From Bacteroidota bacterium (lineage in GTDB: Bacteria > Bacteroidota > Ignavibacteria > Tepidaquicellales > Tepidaquicellaceae): a stretch of 33,667 nt of DNA. The stretch lies in the NCBI GenBank assembly GCA_021286895.1, contig JAJTBN010000007.1, positions 1 to 33,667 of the forward strand, given 5' to 3'. Every line of letters begins with the position of its first letter. Position 1 is the first letter of the stretch. The position numbers and the translations under genes are program-made. This document shows positions 26,991-33,667 of the stretch, piece by piece. Below the pieces are notes generated by a model. The model was not told the DNA's origin. It saw nothing but the letters and a program-made list of their open reading frames with translations, and did no database searches.

Positions 26991-28805
26991 ATGGCAGTTA
27001 AAAAAATCGTACATAAGAAGGAAGACGAAGCGCTCGGCAAACCCATAGATTCGCTGCTGTTCAGAAGACTGCTGCAGTATTTCAGGCCGTATATCTGGCA
27101 TATAATACTCGCGACTTCGCTCACTATCTTTATCGCGGCGCTTTCCGCGGTAAGACCGAGACTTACGCAGATAGCGATAGACGACAATATCGTAAACAAG
27201 AATATTCCCGGACTGCAGAAAATAATTATACTGCTTATCGCCACCCTCGTTCTTCAGGGATTCATTCAGTACGCGATGACGTACCTAACAAGTTGGATAG
27301 GACAGAAAATAATTTTCGACCTCCGCAAGAAAATATACAATCATGTTATCAACCTCAACCTGAAGTTCTTCGACAACAATCCGATAGGCAGGCTCGTTAC
27401 GAGAGTGACGAACGATGTCGAAGTGCTTTACGAAGTGTTTTCGTCAGGACTCGTCACCGCTTTCGGCGATATACTTACAATAGTCTGGATATTGTACTTC
27501 ATGTTTTCTCTTGACGTAAAACTTACGCTCGTCACGCTGTCCGTACTGCCGCTTCTGATTTACGCTACATCCGTGTTCAGAAAATCGGTCAGAAATTCGT
27601 ACAGAAAAATCCGCGGCCTTATCGCGTCGATAAATTCGTACATACAGGAGCATATAACGGGAATCGGCATAGTCCAGCTTTTCGGCACCGAGAAAAGAAC
27701 GATTAATGAATTCGAAAAAATAAACAGGGAGCATACCGATGAGAACAAAAGAAGCATTACTTATTACGCTCTGTTCTTTCCTGTTGTGGAACTTCTCGGG
27801 GCGGCCGCCGTCGGCCTGATAATCTGGTACGGAGGCGGACAGGTCGTTCAGTCGGTTGTTTCGGTCGGAGTTATAATTTCATTCATACAGTACACCGAAA
27901 TGTTCTTCAGGCCGATACGCGACCTCGCGGAAAAATACAACATACTCCAGACAGCGATGGCTTCAAGCGAGAGAATTTTCGACCTTCTCGATACTGATAA
28001 TCCTATCAAAGACGTGGAAAATCCGGCAGGGATTAATGACGTGAAAGGTGAAATAGAATTTAAGAACGTATGGTTCGCTTACAATGACGACGATTACGTC
28101 CTCAAAAATGTCAACTTCAAAATTCATGCAGGCGAAAAGGTCGCTTTCGTCGGACATACAGGCGCGGGTAAAACCACAATCATAAACCTTATCAACAGGT
28201 TCTACGACGTCAACAAAGGCAGTATAATGCTCGACGGTGTTGACATCAGAACCATGCCGCAGAAAGAACTGAGAAAGAACATCGGTGTCGTTCTTCAGGA
28301 CGTGTTCCTTTTTTCGGGAGATATAAAATACAACATAGACCTTGATAACGGAGAAATTCTTCCTGAAAAAATAGAATCGGCGCTCGATAACTCTGGGCTC
28401 AGGAAATTTATAAACGAACTGCCCGCGGGTATCGGACACAAGGTAAACGAAAGAGGCACGACACTTTCTGTCGGTCAGCGGCAGTTGATTTCTTTCGCGC
28501 GCGCGCTGGCTTACGACCCGAAAATACTCGTACTCGACGAAGCCACTTCCTCTGTCGATACCGAGACGGAAATACTGATTCAGAAAGCGACGGAAAAATT
28601 AATTGAAGACAGGACTTCTATAATTATCGCCCACAGGCTTTCAACTATACAGGAATGCGACAAGATTATCGTTATGCACAAAGGCGAAATTAAGGAAGCG
28701 GGCAGCCATCAGGAACTGCTCAATAAACGCGGACTATATTACAAACTTTATCAGTTACAGTATAAAGAAGATTTCGAAAACATTGAAAATAAAAATGACA
28801 GGTAA
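26991..28805 (+). CDS. ABC exporter half-transporter (subunit 2)
   Basis: The start at 26991 was chosen because it has a GAGGAG Shine-Dalgarno sequence eight bases upstream and follows the subunit 1 stop by one base. The longer frame from 26889 would lie inside the previous gene. The 604 residues have six membrane helices (about 33-305) and an ATPase domain with Walker A GHTGAGKTT (388-396), Walker B ILVLDE with catalytic Glu517, and His548. The signature is LSVGQ (492-496) in place of LSGGQ. This is complementary to subunit 1: its altered signature faces the subunit 1 site that lacks the catalytic Glu. Together they form one consensus and one degenerate ATP site. Confidence 0.93.
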   Translation: MAVKKIVHKKEDEALGKPIDSLLFRRLLQYFRPYIWHIILATSLTIFIAALSAVRPRLTQIAIDDNIVNKNIPGLQKIIILLIATLVLQGFIQYAMTYLTSWIGQKIIFDLRKKIYNHVINLNLKFFDNNPIGRLVTRVTNDVEVLYEVFSSGLVTAFGDILTIVWILYFMFSLDVKLTLVTLSVLPLLIYATSVFRKSVRNSYRKIRGLIASINSYIQEHITGIGIVQLFGTEKRTINEFEKINREHTDENKRSITYYALFFPVVELLGAAAVGLIIWYGGGQVVQSVVSVGVIISFIQYTEMFFRPIRDLAEKYNILQTAMASSERIFDLLDTDNPIKDVENPAGINDVKGEIEFKNVWFAYNDDDYVLKNVNFKIHAGEKVAFVGHTGAGKTTIINLINRFYDVNKGSIMLDGVDIRTMPQKELRKNIGVVLQDVFLFSGDIKYNIDLDNGEILPEKIESALDNSGLRKFINELPAGIGHKVNERGTTLSVGQRQLISFARALAYDPKILVLDEATSSVDTETEILIQKATEKLIEDRTSIIIAHRLSTIQECDKIIVMHKGEIKEAGSHQELLNKRGLYYKLYQLQYKEDFENIENKNDR

Positions 28806-29394
28806 ACTTTTACTCGCGACAAACAATAAGGATAAGGTAACGGAAATAAAAAATCTGCTCGCGCGGCTTGACATTCAGGTACTTACGCTTAAAGACCTGA
28901 ACCTCGAAATTGACGTTGTAGAGGATAAGGATACTCTCGAAGGCAACGCCCTTAAGAAAGCGTCCGAAATATGGGATGCCGCCCGAATCCCATGCTCCGC
29001 CGACGATACGGGCCTCTTCGTCAACGCTCTTAACGGCGAACCGGGCGTATATTCGTCGAGATACGCGGGCGAAAATGTTTCGTATGCCGACAACAGGCAT
29101 AAATTGCTGAAAAACATTTCGGATGTTCCCGATGTTAAAAGAACCGCGAGATTTAAAACCGTCGTCTGCTATTACTACGGAAAAGACAAATACACTTTCT
29201 TCGAGGGTTGCTGTGAAGGCCGCATTCTGAAAGAAGAACGCGGAGAAAAAGGATTCGGCTACGACGCCGTATTCCTCCCGGACGGATACGATAAAACATT
29301 CGGAGAACTCAGCCTCGATGAAAAAAATAAAATCTCCCACAGGGCGAAGGCATTCATTAAATTCAGGGACTACCTGGCTTCAATTAACAGTTAA
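28795..29394 (+). CDS. rdgB: ITP/XTP/dITP pyrophosphatase (RdgB/HAM1)
   Basis: The enzyme hydrolyses non-canonical purine nucleoside triphosphates to monophosphates and so keeps inosine and xanthosine out of nucleic acids. The 199 residues show LLATNNKDKVTEI (6-18), SADDTGLFVNALNGEPGVYSS (68-88) with the conserved acidic pair, KGFGYDAVFLP (152-162) and the SHR block (181-183). The ATG at 28795 fits the family N-terminus; an in-frame TTG at 28783 would add four residues. It overlaps the ABC subunit 2 gene by 11 bases, so it is translated from the same mRNA. The stop codon lies in TTAACAGTTAAC, a sequence that recurs in inverted form near 29966. Confidence 0.96.
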   Translation: MTGKLLLATNNKDKVTEIKNLLARLDIQVLTLKDLNLEIDVVEDKDTLEGNALKKASEIWDAARIPCSADDTGLFVNALNGEPGVYSSRYAGENVSYADNRHKLLKNISDVPDVKRTARFKTVVCYYYGKDKYTFFEGCCEGRILKEERGEKGFGYDAVFLPDGYDKTFGELSLDEKNKISHRAKAFIKFRDYLASINS

Positions 29395-29402
29395 CTATTG
29401 AA

Positions 29403-29837
29403 TCAGAATTTAAAATCTAAGTGTCCCCCGCTGGCGGGGGTGCGGCTTTTGCCGCGGGGGTGGGCTGTCCGGGATTCAATTTCCTCAATTTTAGTCTTAA
29501 TAATATCAATAACATTATCCATAGCATTGAGTACATCATCGAATCCAGCTTCTTCTAATTCTTTTTGACGAACAATATCTTTTTCAAAAACCTCTTTCCA
29601 ATCATGAATAGCTCCGTCGAGCTCAATAATCAGTTTTAATTCCTTGCACATAAAATCCGCAATATAACTTAGGACACGTCTTTGTCTGCTAAACATATAT
29701 CCAAGCATTTTCCCAGACTTAAGGGCATACTTCCACAAACAGGATTCAGACTTTGTCATTTCTCTGCGAAGTTTATTTGCAAAAGGCTGAAGTCGCTTGT
29801 TATAATTCGTTTCTTCCGACAACTTTGCCGTACACAT
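29403..29837 (-). CDS. DUF559 endonuclease-like protein (PD-(D/E)XK, Vsr-like), probably altered
   Basis: The 144 residues match the DUF559 family: NKLRREMTKSESCLWKYAL, then RQRRVLSYIADFMCKELKLI, then IELDGAIHDWKEVFEKD. The likely acidic metal-binding residues are Asp61, Glu72 and Asp74. The family usually continues after the helix with GF-x-VLRF-x-N-x-x-VL. Here GFD runs straight into DVLNAMDNVIDIIKTKIEEI, so about seven residues including the conserved Arg seem to be missing, by comparison with the remembered family pattern. The last ~24 residues are encoded inside a GC-rich hairpin repeat and are not family sequence; the stop lies just beyond it. The gene is flanked by inverted hairpins. 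Function is inferred only. Confidence 0.8.
   Translation of the reverse strand: MCTAKLSEETNYNKRLQPFANKLRREMTKSESCLWKYALKSGKMLGYMFSRQRRVLSYIADFMCKELKLIIELDGAIHDWKEVFEKDIVRQKELEEAGFDDVLNAMDNVIDIIKTKIEEIESRTAHPRGKSRTPASGGHLDFKF
29421..29468 (+). repeat. Left double-hairpin end of the DUF559 cassette
   Basis: Hairpin 1 is CCCCCGC / GCGGGGG (29425-29431, 29434-29440). Hairpin 2 is GCGGC, TTTT loop, GCCGC (29442-29455). GGGGGTGGG follows. It lies within the 3' part of the DUF559 reading frame and 27 bases after the rdgB stop. Confidence 0.8.
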
Positions 29838-29840
29838 TTA

Positions 29841-29888
29841 CACCCTCCCCCGGCAGCTAAAGCTGCCACTCCCTCCGGAGGGGGACAT
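29841..29888 (-). repeat. Right double-hairpin end of the DUF559 cassette
   Basis: Hairpin 2 is GGCAGCT / AGCTGCC (29852-29858, 29861-29867). Hairpin 1 is the perfect palindrome CCCTCCGGAGGG (29871-29882) within TCC...GGGGGACA. It ends three bases before the DUF559 start codon, so the gene's promoter would have to lie within or beyond it. Confidence 0.8.
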
Positions 29889-29950
29889 TGCTTTGCAATA
29901 TGCAGTAAACAATCAGATAAATTTTCTTCCCTGAAGCTACCTGCTCTAAT

Positions 29951-29978
29951 TGTTAACTGTTAAATGTTAACTGTTAAC
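29951..29978. repeat. 7-bp tandem repeat, four units
   Basis: TGTTAAC, TGTTAAA, TGTTAAC and TGTTAAC stand head to tail, ending four bases before the last codon of the dipeptidase gene. The reverse complement of two units, TTAACAGTTAAC, occurs at the 3' end of rdgB near 29385-29396. Confidence 0.75.
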
Positions 29979-29982
29979 TGAA

Positions 29983-31608
29983 CTACTTTTCCCTGAACTT
30001 CTCCCCCGTCAGTTTAACGAGCTGCCTGTACCATTCCTGCGAGTATCCCGGCTGAGATACCTTCGGCACTCTGCTTCCAGGTACGGGAGTCTTAATGTTT
30101 CCGTCCATGTACTTCGTGAACAGGAATCCATACAACTGTTTCCATCTGTCAAAAGTATTCTTTCCCGCTTTCAGACAGTATTCAGTAAGAAAATCCCTCG
30201 CGGTTTCGGGGTCTTTCTGATAAAGTTCGAGCATCGTCTTATCAACATCGGCGATGCTGTTTATATATCCCTGCTCAAGTTCTTTCTGTACAGGCTGAAT
30301 ATCGAGAATCATATCTTTGTATCTGGTATAAGCGAAATTCGAAACCTGATTAAAAACCCAGAACAACGCGGAATCGCTGAACACCATCATGTCGCCGTTG
30401 CCTACCGCGAAATTCGGCGGCACCTGCTTAATCGCCGTGTACATCGGCGTGTAAACAGTCGTATAGTTATCGTCAACCCCGAACCAGAAAATACCGCCGA
30501 GATTTTCTGGCATCCATGAACGCGACTGCGTTACGAATGAAAATCCCGTCTGCTGTGTCGAGATAGCCCTTTCGTTGAAATAAGTTAGCGAATCCACTTT
30601 CCATGTCAGCGGCCTCCATCTTACGGGGCAGGTGTAGGGTCCCGCGCCGAAATCCTTCGTCATGTCGAGTTCCGTTCCCTCAAAGTGGTCTCTCATCGCG
30701 TTCATTACATCGTACGCCGATAATTTCTTATCGGGCTTCACCCATAGCGGCATCCTGTTTTTTAGATTTTCGCCCTTTGCGTAATCAAGATATTTGTTCA
30801 TTCCGGGCGACAGTTTGTTGAACAGCGCCCATACTCTTGCTTCACAGAATCTCGCGCCTTCAAAATCGACGGGAGCGTAAGTATCGGAAAATGAAAACTC
30901 TTCGTCTTTGCCTTTAAAAAACCCTTTTGTCCTTGCGAAGGAAATCACATCTTTCGCGTAATAGCAGTTCACCGTATCGTTCAGCGGGAATTGCCTTATC
31001 CTTGCCTGATTGGCGTGCCCCGAAATGTAGCCGTCGGGTATTCTTACCGCTACCCAGACCGCGCCCTTGGTTCCGGCGCCCTTGCCGACCATTTCCATTA
31101 TCCATGCTTCATTCGGGTCGGACAGCGAGAAGGTCTCTCCCTCGCTGCAATAACCGTATTCATCCGTCAACTGCGTCATTACCTTTATCGCTTCCCTGCA
31201 ATTCTTAGCTCTCTGCAGCGCAAGATAAATAAGCGAACCGTAATCCATCTTCGCCGTAGAATCCGGCAGTTCAGGCTTTCCGCCGAATGTCGTTTCGCCG
31301 ATTGCTAACTGAAACTCGTTCATGTTCCCGACTACGTTGTATGTATGCGGAACCTGCGGAATCTGCCCGAGCAGTCTTCCCGAATCCCATTCTATAACGT
31401 CAAGCATCGTTCCCGGAGGATAATCCGCCGCGGGCCAGAAATAAAGTTCGCCGTAAAGCGTATGCGAATCCGCCGTGTAGGTTATCATAGTCGAACCGTC
31501 AACGGACGCGCCTTTTGTCACAAGAAAGTTTGTACAGGCATCAACAGTTTCTTTCATCACAGAAAACTGAAGAAAAAGTACAGTAATTAATATGAGAATT
31601 TTCTTCAT
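29983..31608 (-). CDS. Secreted C69-family dipeptidase (Ntn hydrolase)
   Basis: The 541 residues belong to peptidase family C69 (PepD-like). These enzymes are made as precursors and use an N-terminal Cys as nucleophile after cleavage. Cys25 in DACTNFLVTKGASVDGSTM is the expected nucleophile, placed right after a hydrophobic signal segment (3-16). Other family blocks are NVVGNMNEFQLAIGETTFGG, DYGSLIYLALQRAKNCREAI, EGETFSLSDPNEAWIMEMVGKG, and VRIPDGYISGHANQARI. Export suggests it cleaves dipeptides outside the cytoplasm. It has the same orientation as the M13 peptidase gene upstream, but 405 bases and a terminator separate them, so it likely has its own promoter. Confidence 0.93.
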   Translation of the reverse strand: MKKILILITVLFLQFSVMKETVDACTNFLVTKGASVDGSTMITYTADSHTLYGELYFWPAADYPPGTMLDVIEWDSGRLLGQIPQVPHTYNVVGNMNEFQLAIGETTFGGKPELPDSTAKMDYGSLIYLALQRAKNCREAIKVMTQLTDEYGYCSEGETFSLSDPNEAWIMEMVGKGAGTKGAVWVAVRIPDGYISGHANQARIRQFPLNDTVNCYYAKDVISFARTKGFFKGKDEEFSFSDTYAPVDFEGARFCEARVWALFNKLSPGMNKYLDYAKGENLKNRMPLWVKPDKKLSAYDVMNAMRDHFEGTELDMTKDFGAGPYTCPVRWRPLTWKVDSLTYFNERAISTQQTGFSFVTQSRSWMPENLGGIFWFGVDDNYTTVYTPMYTAIKQVPPNFAVGNGDMMVFSDSALFWVFNQVSNFAYTRYKDMILDIQPVQKELEQGYINSIADVDKTMLELYQKDPETARDFLTEYCLKAGKNTFDRWKQLYGFLFTKYMDGNIKTPVPGSRVPKVSQPGYSQEWYRQLVKLTGEKFREK

Positions 31609-32013
31609 AAAATAGAATATTTTAAAAATCAGATATTATGAAAAATATGGATTTTCAAACTCAAACAATATCCAAAATTCTGACAAAATCCGATGACACA
31701 CAAACCATAAGCCTCCACAGATTCGTTGTGTCACGTATAACTCTGATACTACATAAAATTGAGATTTTTTTCTCATTTTGAAAATCCGACCCTGCAATAA
31801 CGCCAAAAATGAGCCAAAAACGACGAATTATCCGGGCATAAAAATTGCTGGAAATTAAGTACTGACGAAAATAATCTTTTTACGGCTCCCCTCATTATGG
31901 CCGGAAAATATGGATGGACGGGATAATAAAATTAGAAAATTCTTATTATCTCATCCAGAAGAAAAGGCTGCCCATGGGCAGCCTTTATTATAAAATCTAT
32001 TTCTTTTTCAATT
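31609..32013. other. Intergenic region between the two peptidase genes
   Basis: There is no credible gene in these 405 AT-rich bases. They hold the M13 gene terminator at 31963-31986, a weak AAAATTGAGA / TCTCATTTT hairpin with a T-run loop near 31756-31779, and a separated inverted repeat TGACACA (31693-31699) / TGTGTCA (near 31726-31732). The promoter of the C69 gene should lie in the part next to 31608, but no clear motif was found. Confidence 0.5.
31963..31986 (-). terminator. Terminator of the M13 peptidase gene
   Basis: This 24-base perfect palindrome has arms AAAGGCTGCCCA and TGGGCAGCCTTT, in practice a 10-bp stem with a CATG loop. On the minus strand it is followed by a T-rich stretch (TCTTCT), 27 bases after the stop of the M13 gene. 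Confidence 0.8.
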
Positions 32014-33667
32014 CTACCAGATATGAACTCTGTCTTTCGGGTCTCTGTATTTCTTGTCAGTCGTTTTTATACCGAACGCGCCGTAGAATTCATCCACATT
32101 ATATACAATTACGTTGACTCTCGCCTCGGAAGGTGAATGCGGGTCTTCTTTCAATCTCTTCAGAAGTTCTTTTTCCCTGACGTTTCCTCTCCAGATTGTC
32201 GCGTAATTGACGAAGAATCTCTGCATCGGAGTGAAGCCTTCGAGTTCCTTAGCCGGCGGATTTTTCGCCCATGCTTTTTTAAGAGCGTCGAGAGAAATCA
32301 TTACGCCGCCGAGGTCGCCGATGTTTTCGCCGAGAGTAAACTTGCCGTCAACATGAAATGTGTCGAGCACAAAATAATTGTCGTACTGGTCTACCAGCAT
32401 CTGCGCCTGCTTCTCGAAATTCGCCGCGTCCTGCTCCGTCCACCAGTCGGTAAGGTTTCCGTCCTTGTCGTACTTTCTTCCCTGATCGTCAAAGCCGTGC
32501 GATATTTCATGCCCGATTACAACGCCGATACCGCCGTAATTTACCGCGTCATCACCCTTCGCGAAGAAATAAGGAGGCTGGAGAATTCCCGCGGGGAAAC
32601 AGATTTCGTTGTTGCTCGGATTGTAATAAGCGTTTACTGTCTGCGGAGACATGCCCCACTTCGTCCTGTCAGTCGGCTTGCCGATTTCTTCAAGACGTTT
32701 GTTATAGTTGAATTTCCTTACTCGCATCATGTTATCGAAATATGAATCCCTGCTTATTTCGAGTTTTGTGTAATCTTTCCATTTGTCGGGATATCCGACT
32801 TTCACGGCAATCTTATCGAGTTTCTCGAGCGCCTTGACCTTTGTCGCCTCGCTCATCCATGAAAGATTTTTTATCCTGTCACCAAGCGCGAGTTTGATGT
32901 TCGCGACAAGTTCTTTGATTCTCACTTTCGCTTCCGGCGGAAAATATTTCGCTACGTAAAGTTCGCCGAGCGCTTCGCCGAGAGAACCGTCAACAACGTC
33001 AAGAACCCTCTTCCATCTCGGTCTCATTTCCTGCTGTCCGCTCATGAATTTTCCGAAGAAATCGAAATTCACATTTACGAATTCCTTGCTGAGGAACGGC
33101 GCGGAAGCGTTAAGCACTTTCCATTCAAGATAACTCTTGAGGTCGTCCATACTCACTGTCTCGAACGTCGGGCCGAGTTCAGTGAAGAACTTTACCTGTC
33201 CGAGATCGACGTCGCCGGGATTGACAAGACCGATTTCATGAAAATAAGTCTTCCAGTCGAAATTCTTCGCTGTTTCCTGCATCTCAGCGAATGTCATCTT
33301 GTTGTAATTCATTTCAGGATTGCGAAGTTCAACATTGGAGAAAGACGAGTTCGCGAGTTTAGTTTCAAACTCAAGTACAGCGTCCGCTTTCTTCGATGCC
33401 GTCGCTTCGTCGTATCCTACGAGTTTGAACATGGAGGTCATTGTTTTAACGAATTCGGCTCTTATCGATTTCGACCTTTCGTCATCCTTAAGGTAATAAT
33501 CCCTGTTTCCGAATGAAGTGCCGCCCTGACTGAACCCGCCGATTACCATTGCGCTGTTCTTTTCGTCAGTTGTCGCGCCGAAATAAAAAAGCGCGGGGAA
33601 ACCGAGTGTGTGCATCTTCGCGATGTACTTCACCGCGTCCTCTTTCGTTTTCAAACCGTTGATTTCA
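32014..33667 (-). CDS. pepO: M13-family zinc metallopeptidase (neprilysin/PepO-like), 5' partial
   Basis: The frame continues through the end of the window (EINGLKTKEDAVKYIAKMH at the edge), so the apparent start at 33654 (a TTG) is not the true one. The visible ~550 residues include the M13 N-terminal domain (YFGATTDEKNSAMVIGGFSQ, then GNRDYYLKDD). NAYYNPSNNEICFPAGILQP follows, then the zinc site HEISH (bases 32497-32511) in VIGHEISHGFDDQGR, and the third ligand block ENIGDLGG. The protein ends in DRVHIW, a form of the family's C-terminal Trp. Family members are exported oligopeptidases; the signal peptide would be in the missing part. Confidence 0.95.
   Translation of the reverse strand, partial: EINGLKTKEDAVKYIAKMHTLGFPALFYFGATTDEKNSAMVIGGFSQGGTSFGNRDYYLKDDERSKSIRAEFVKTMTSMFKLVGYDEATASKKADAVLEFETKLANSSFSNVELRNPEMNYNKMTFAEMQETAKNFDWKTYFHEIGLVNPGDVDLGQVKFFTELGPTFETVSMDDLKSYLEWKVLNASAPFLSKEFVNVNFDFFGKFMSGQQEMRPRWKRVLDVVDGSLGEALGELYVAKYFPPEAKVRIKELVANIKLALGDRIKNLSWMSEATKVKALEKLDKIAVKVGYPDKWKDYTKLEISRDSYFDNMMRVRKFNYNKRLEEIGKPTDRTKWGMSPQTVNAYYNPSNNEICFPAGILQPPYFFAKGDDAVNYGGIGVVIGHEISHGFDDQGRKYDKDGNLTDWWTEQDAANFEKQAQMLVDQYDNYFVLDTFHVDGKFTLGENIGDLGGVMISLDALKKAWAKNPPAKELEGFTPMQRFFVNYATIWRGNVREKELLKRLKEDPHSPSEARVNVIVYNVDEFYGAFGIKTTDKKYRDPKDRVHIW

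Larger units (their letters stand above)
29421..29888. mobile_element. Candidate DUF559 cassette bounded by inverted double hairpins
   Basis: The DUF559 gene sits between two ~48-bp GC-rich ends that are inverted copies of each other. Both start TGTCCCCC from the outside, then show a C-run/G-run hairpin, a GC-stem hairpin with TTTT or TTTA loop, and GGGGG-x-GGG. The two ends differ by paired changes that keep the stems (GCGGC/GCCGC against GGCAGC/GCTGCC). The layout mirrors the RAYT element in this window. Mobility is an inference. Confidence 0.55.

Noticed and set aside
31914-32117. 67-residue frame upstream of and overlapping the M13 gene end
   Set aside because: It crosses the terminator palindrome and the 3' end of the opposite gene. 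It has no ribosome site and no protein-like features.
1-33667. tRNA, rRNA or known riboswitch
   Set aside because: No T-loop-like GTTCRA blocks with matching acceptor stems and no riboswitch core motifs were noticed in the intergenic regions when read by eye; a covariance-model search was not possible.

Overview
The window looks like a chromosomal piece of a Bacteroidota/Ignavibacteriota-type bacterium, most likely the Ignavibacteria. The main clue is four secreted proteins that end in the type IX secretion (T9SS) type A sorting domain with the signature QNYPNPFNP. Other clues are mostly weak Shine-Dalgarno sequences, an outer-membrane beta-barrel-like protein, periplasmic parvulin chaperones and a C69 dipeptidase. 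The assignment rests on recognised protein features only; there is no rRNA or tRNA in the window.

Layout. (1) 2-2233 is the 3' part of a secreted BNR/Asp-box propeller protein, closed by a two-way terminator. (2) 2307-7300, minus strand, is the conserved rimP-nusA-infB-rbfA operon for ribosome maturation, transcription elongation/termination and translation initiation. It has a terminator-like hairpin directly in front of rimP and an in-frame 18-bp minisatellite in nusA. (3) 7442-8282 holds a REP-associated transposase (RAYT) gene bracketed by inverted REP hairpins, with identical 43-bp terminators on both sides. (4) 8296-11169, minus, is a T9SS-exported subtilisin-like protease. (5) 11456-13503, plus, is a translationally coupled pair: 3-methyladenine DNA glycosylase and a beta-CASP metallo-beta-lactamase-fold RNase-like protein. 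(6) 13504-14077 is a convergent intergenic region made almost entirely of repeats: a 29-bp x 6 array, a 20-bp inverted repeat, an AT-rich direct repeat, a solo 99-bp REPIN-like copy of the RAYT ends, and a 34-bp x 3 array. (7) 14078-15508, minus, is glycogen synthase. (8) 15635-20762, plus, is a tight cluster of two parvulin-type chaperone/isomerases and a VWA membrane protein, followed by two tandem-duplicated T9SS propeller proteins and a beta-barrel-like protein (to 24456). (9) 24590-25126, minus, is a small membrane-anchored protein of unknown function. (10) 25244-29394, plus, is a heterodimeric ABC exporter pair overlapping an ITP/XTP pyrophosphatase (RdgB). (11) 29403-29888 is a DUF559 nuclease-like gene framed by inverted, covarying double hairpins. 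(12) 29983-33667, minus, holds a secreted C69 dipeptidase and an M13 zinc metallopeptidase cut by the window end.

How the parts relate. Several genes serve the cell envelope: parvulin chaperones, exported propellers and proteases, a barrel protein and an ABC exporter. The nusA operon, RdgB, the DNA glycosylase and the beta-CASP protein are housekeeping genes. The most notable content is the small palindrome-based mobile DNA. One system is a clear RAYT/REPIN family with a gene-bearing copy and a gene-less copy 6 kb apart. The other is a candidate cassette with the same layout, but carrying a DUF559 PD-(D/E)XK-type nuclease instead of a RAYT.
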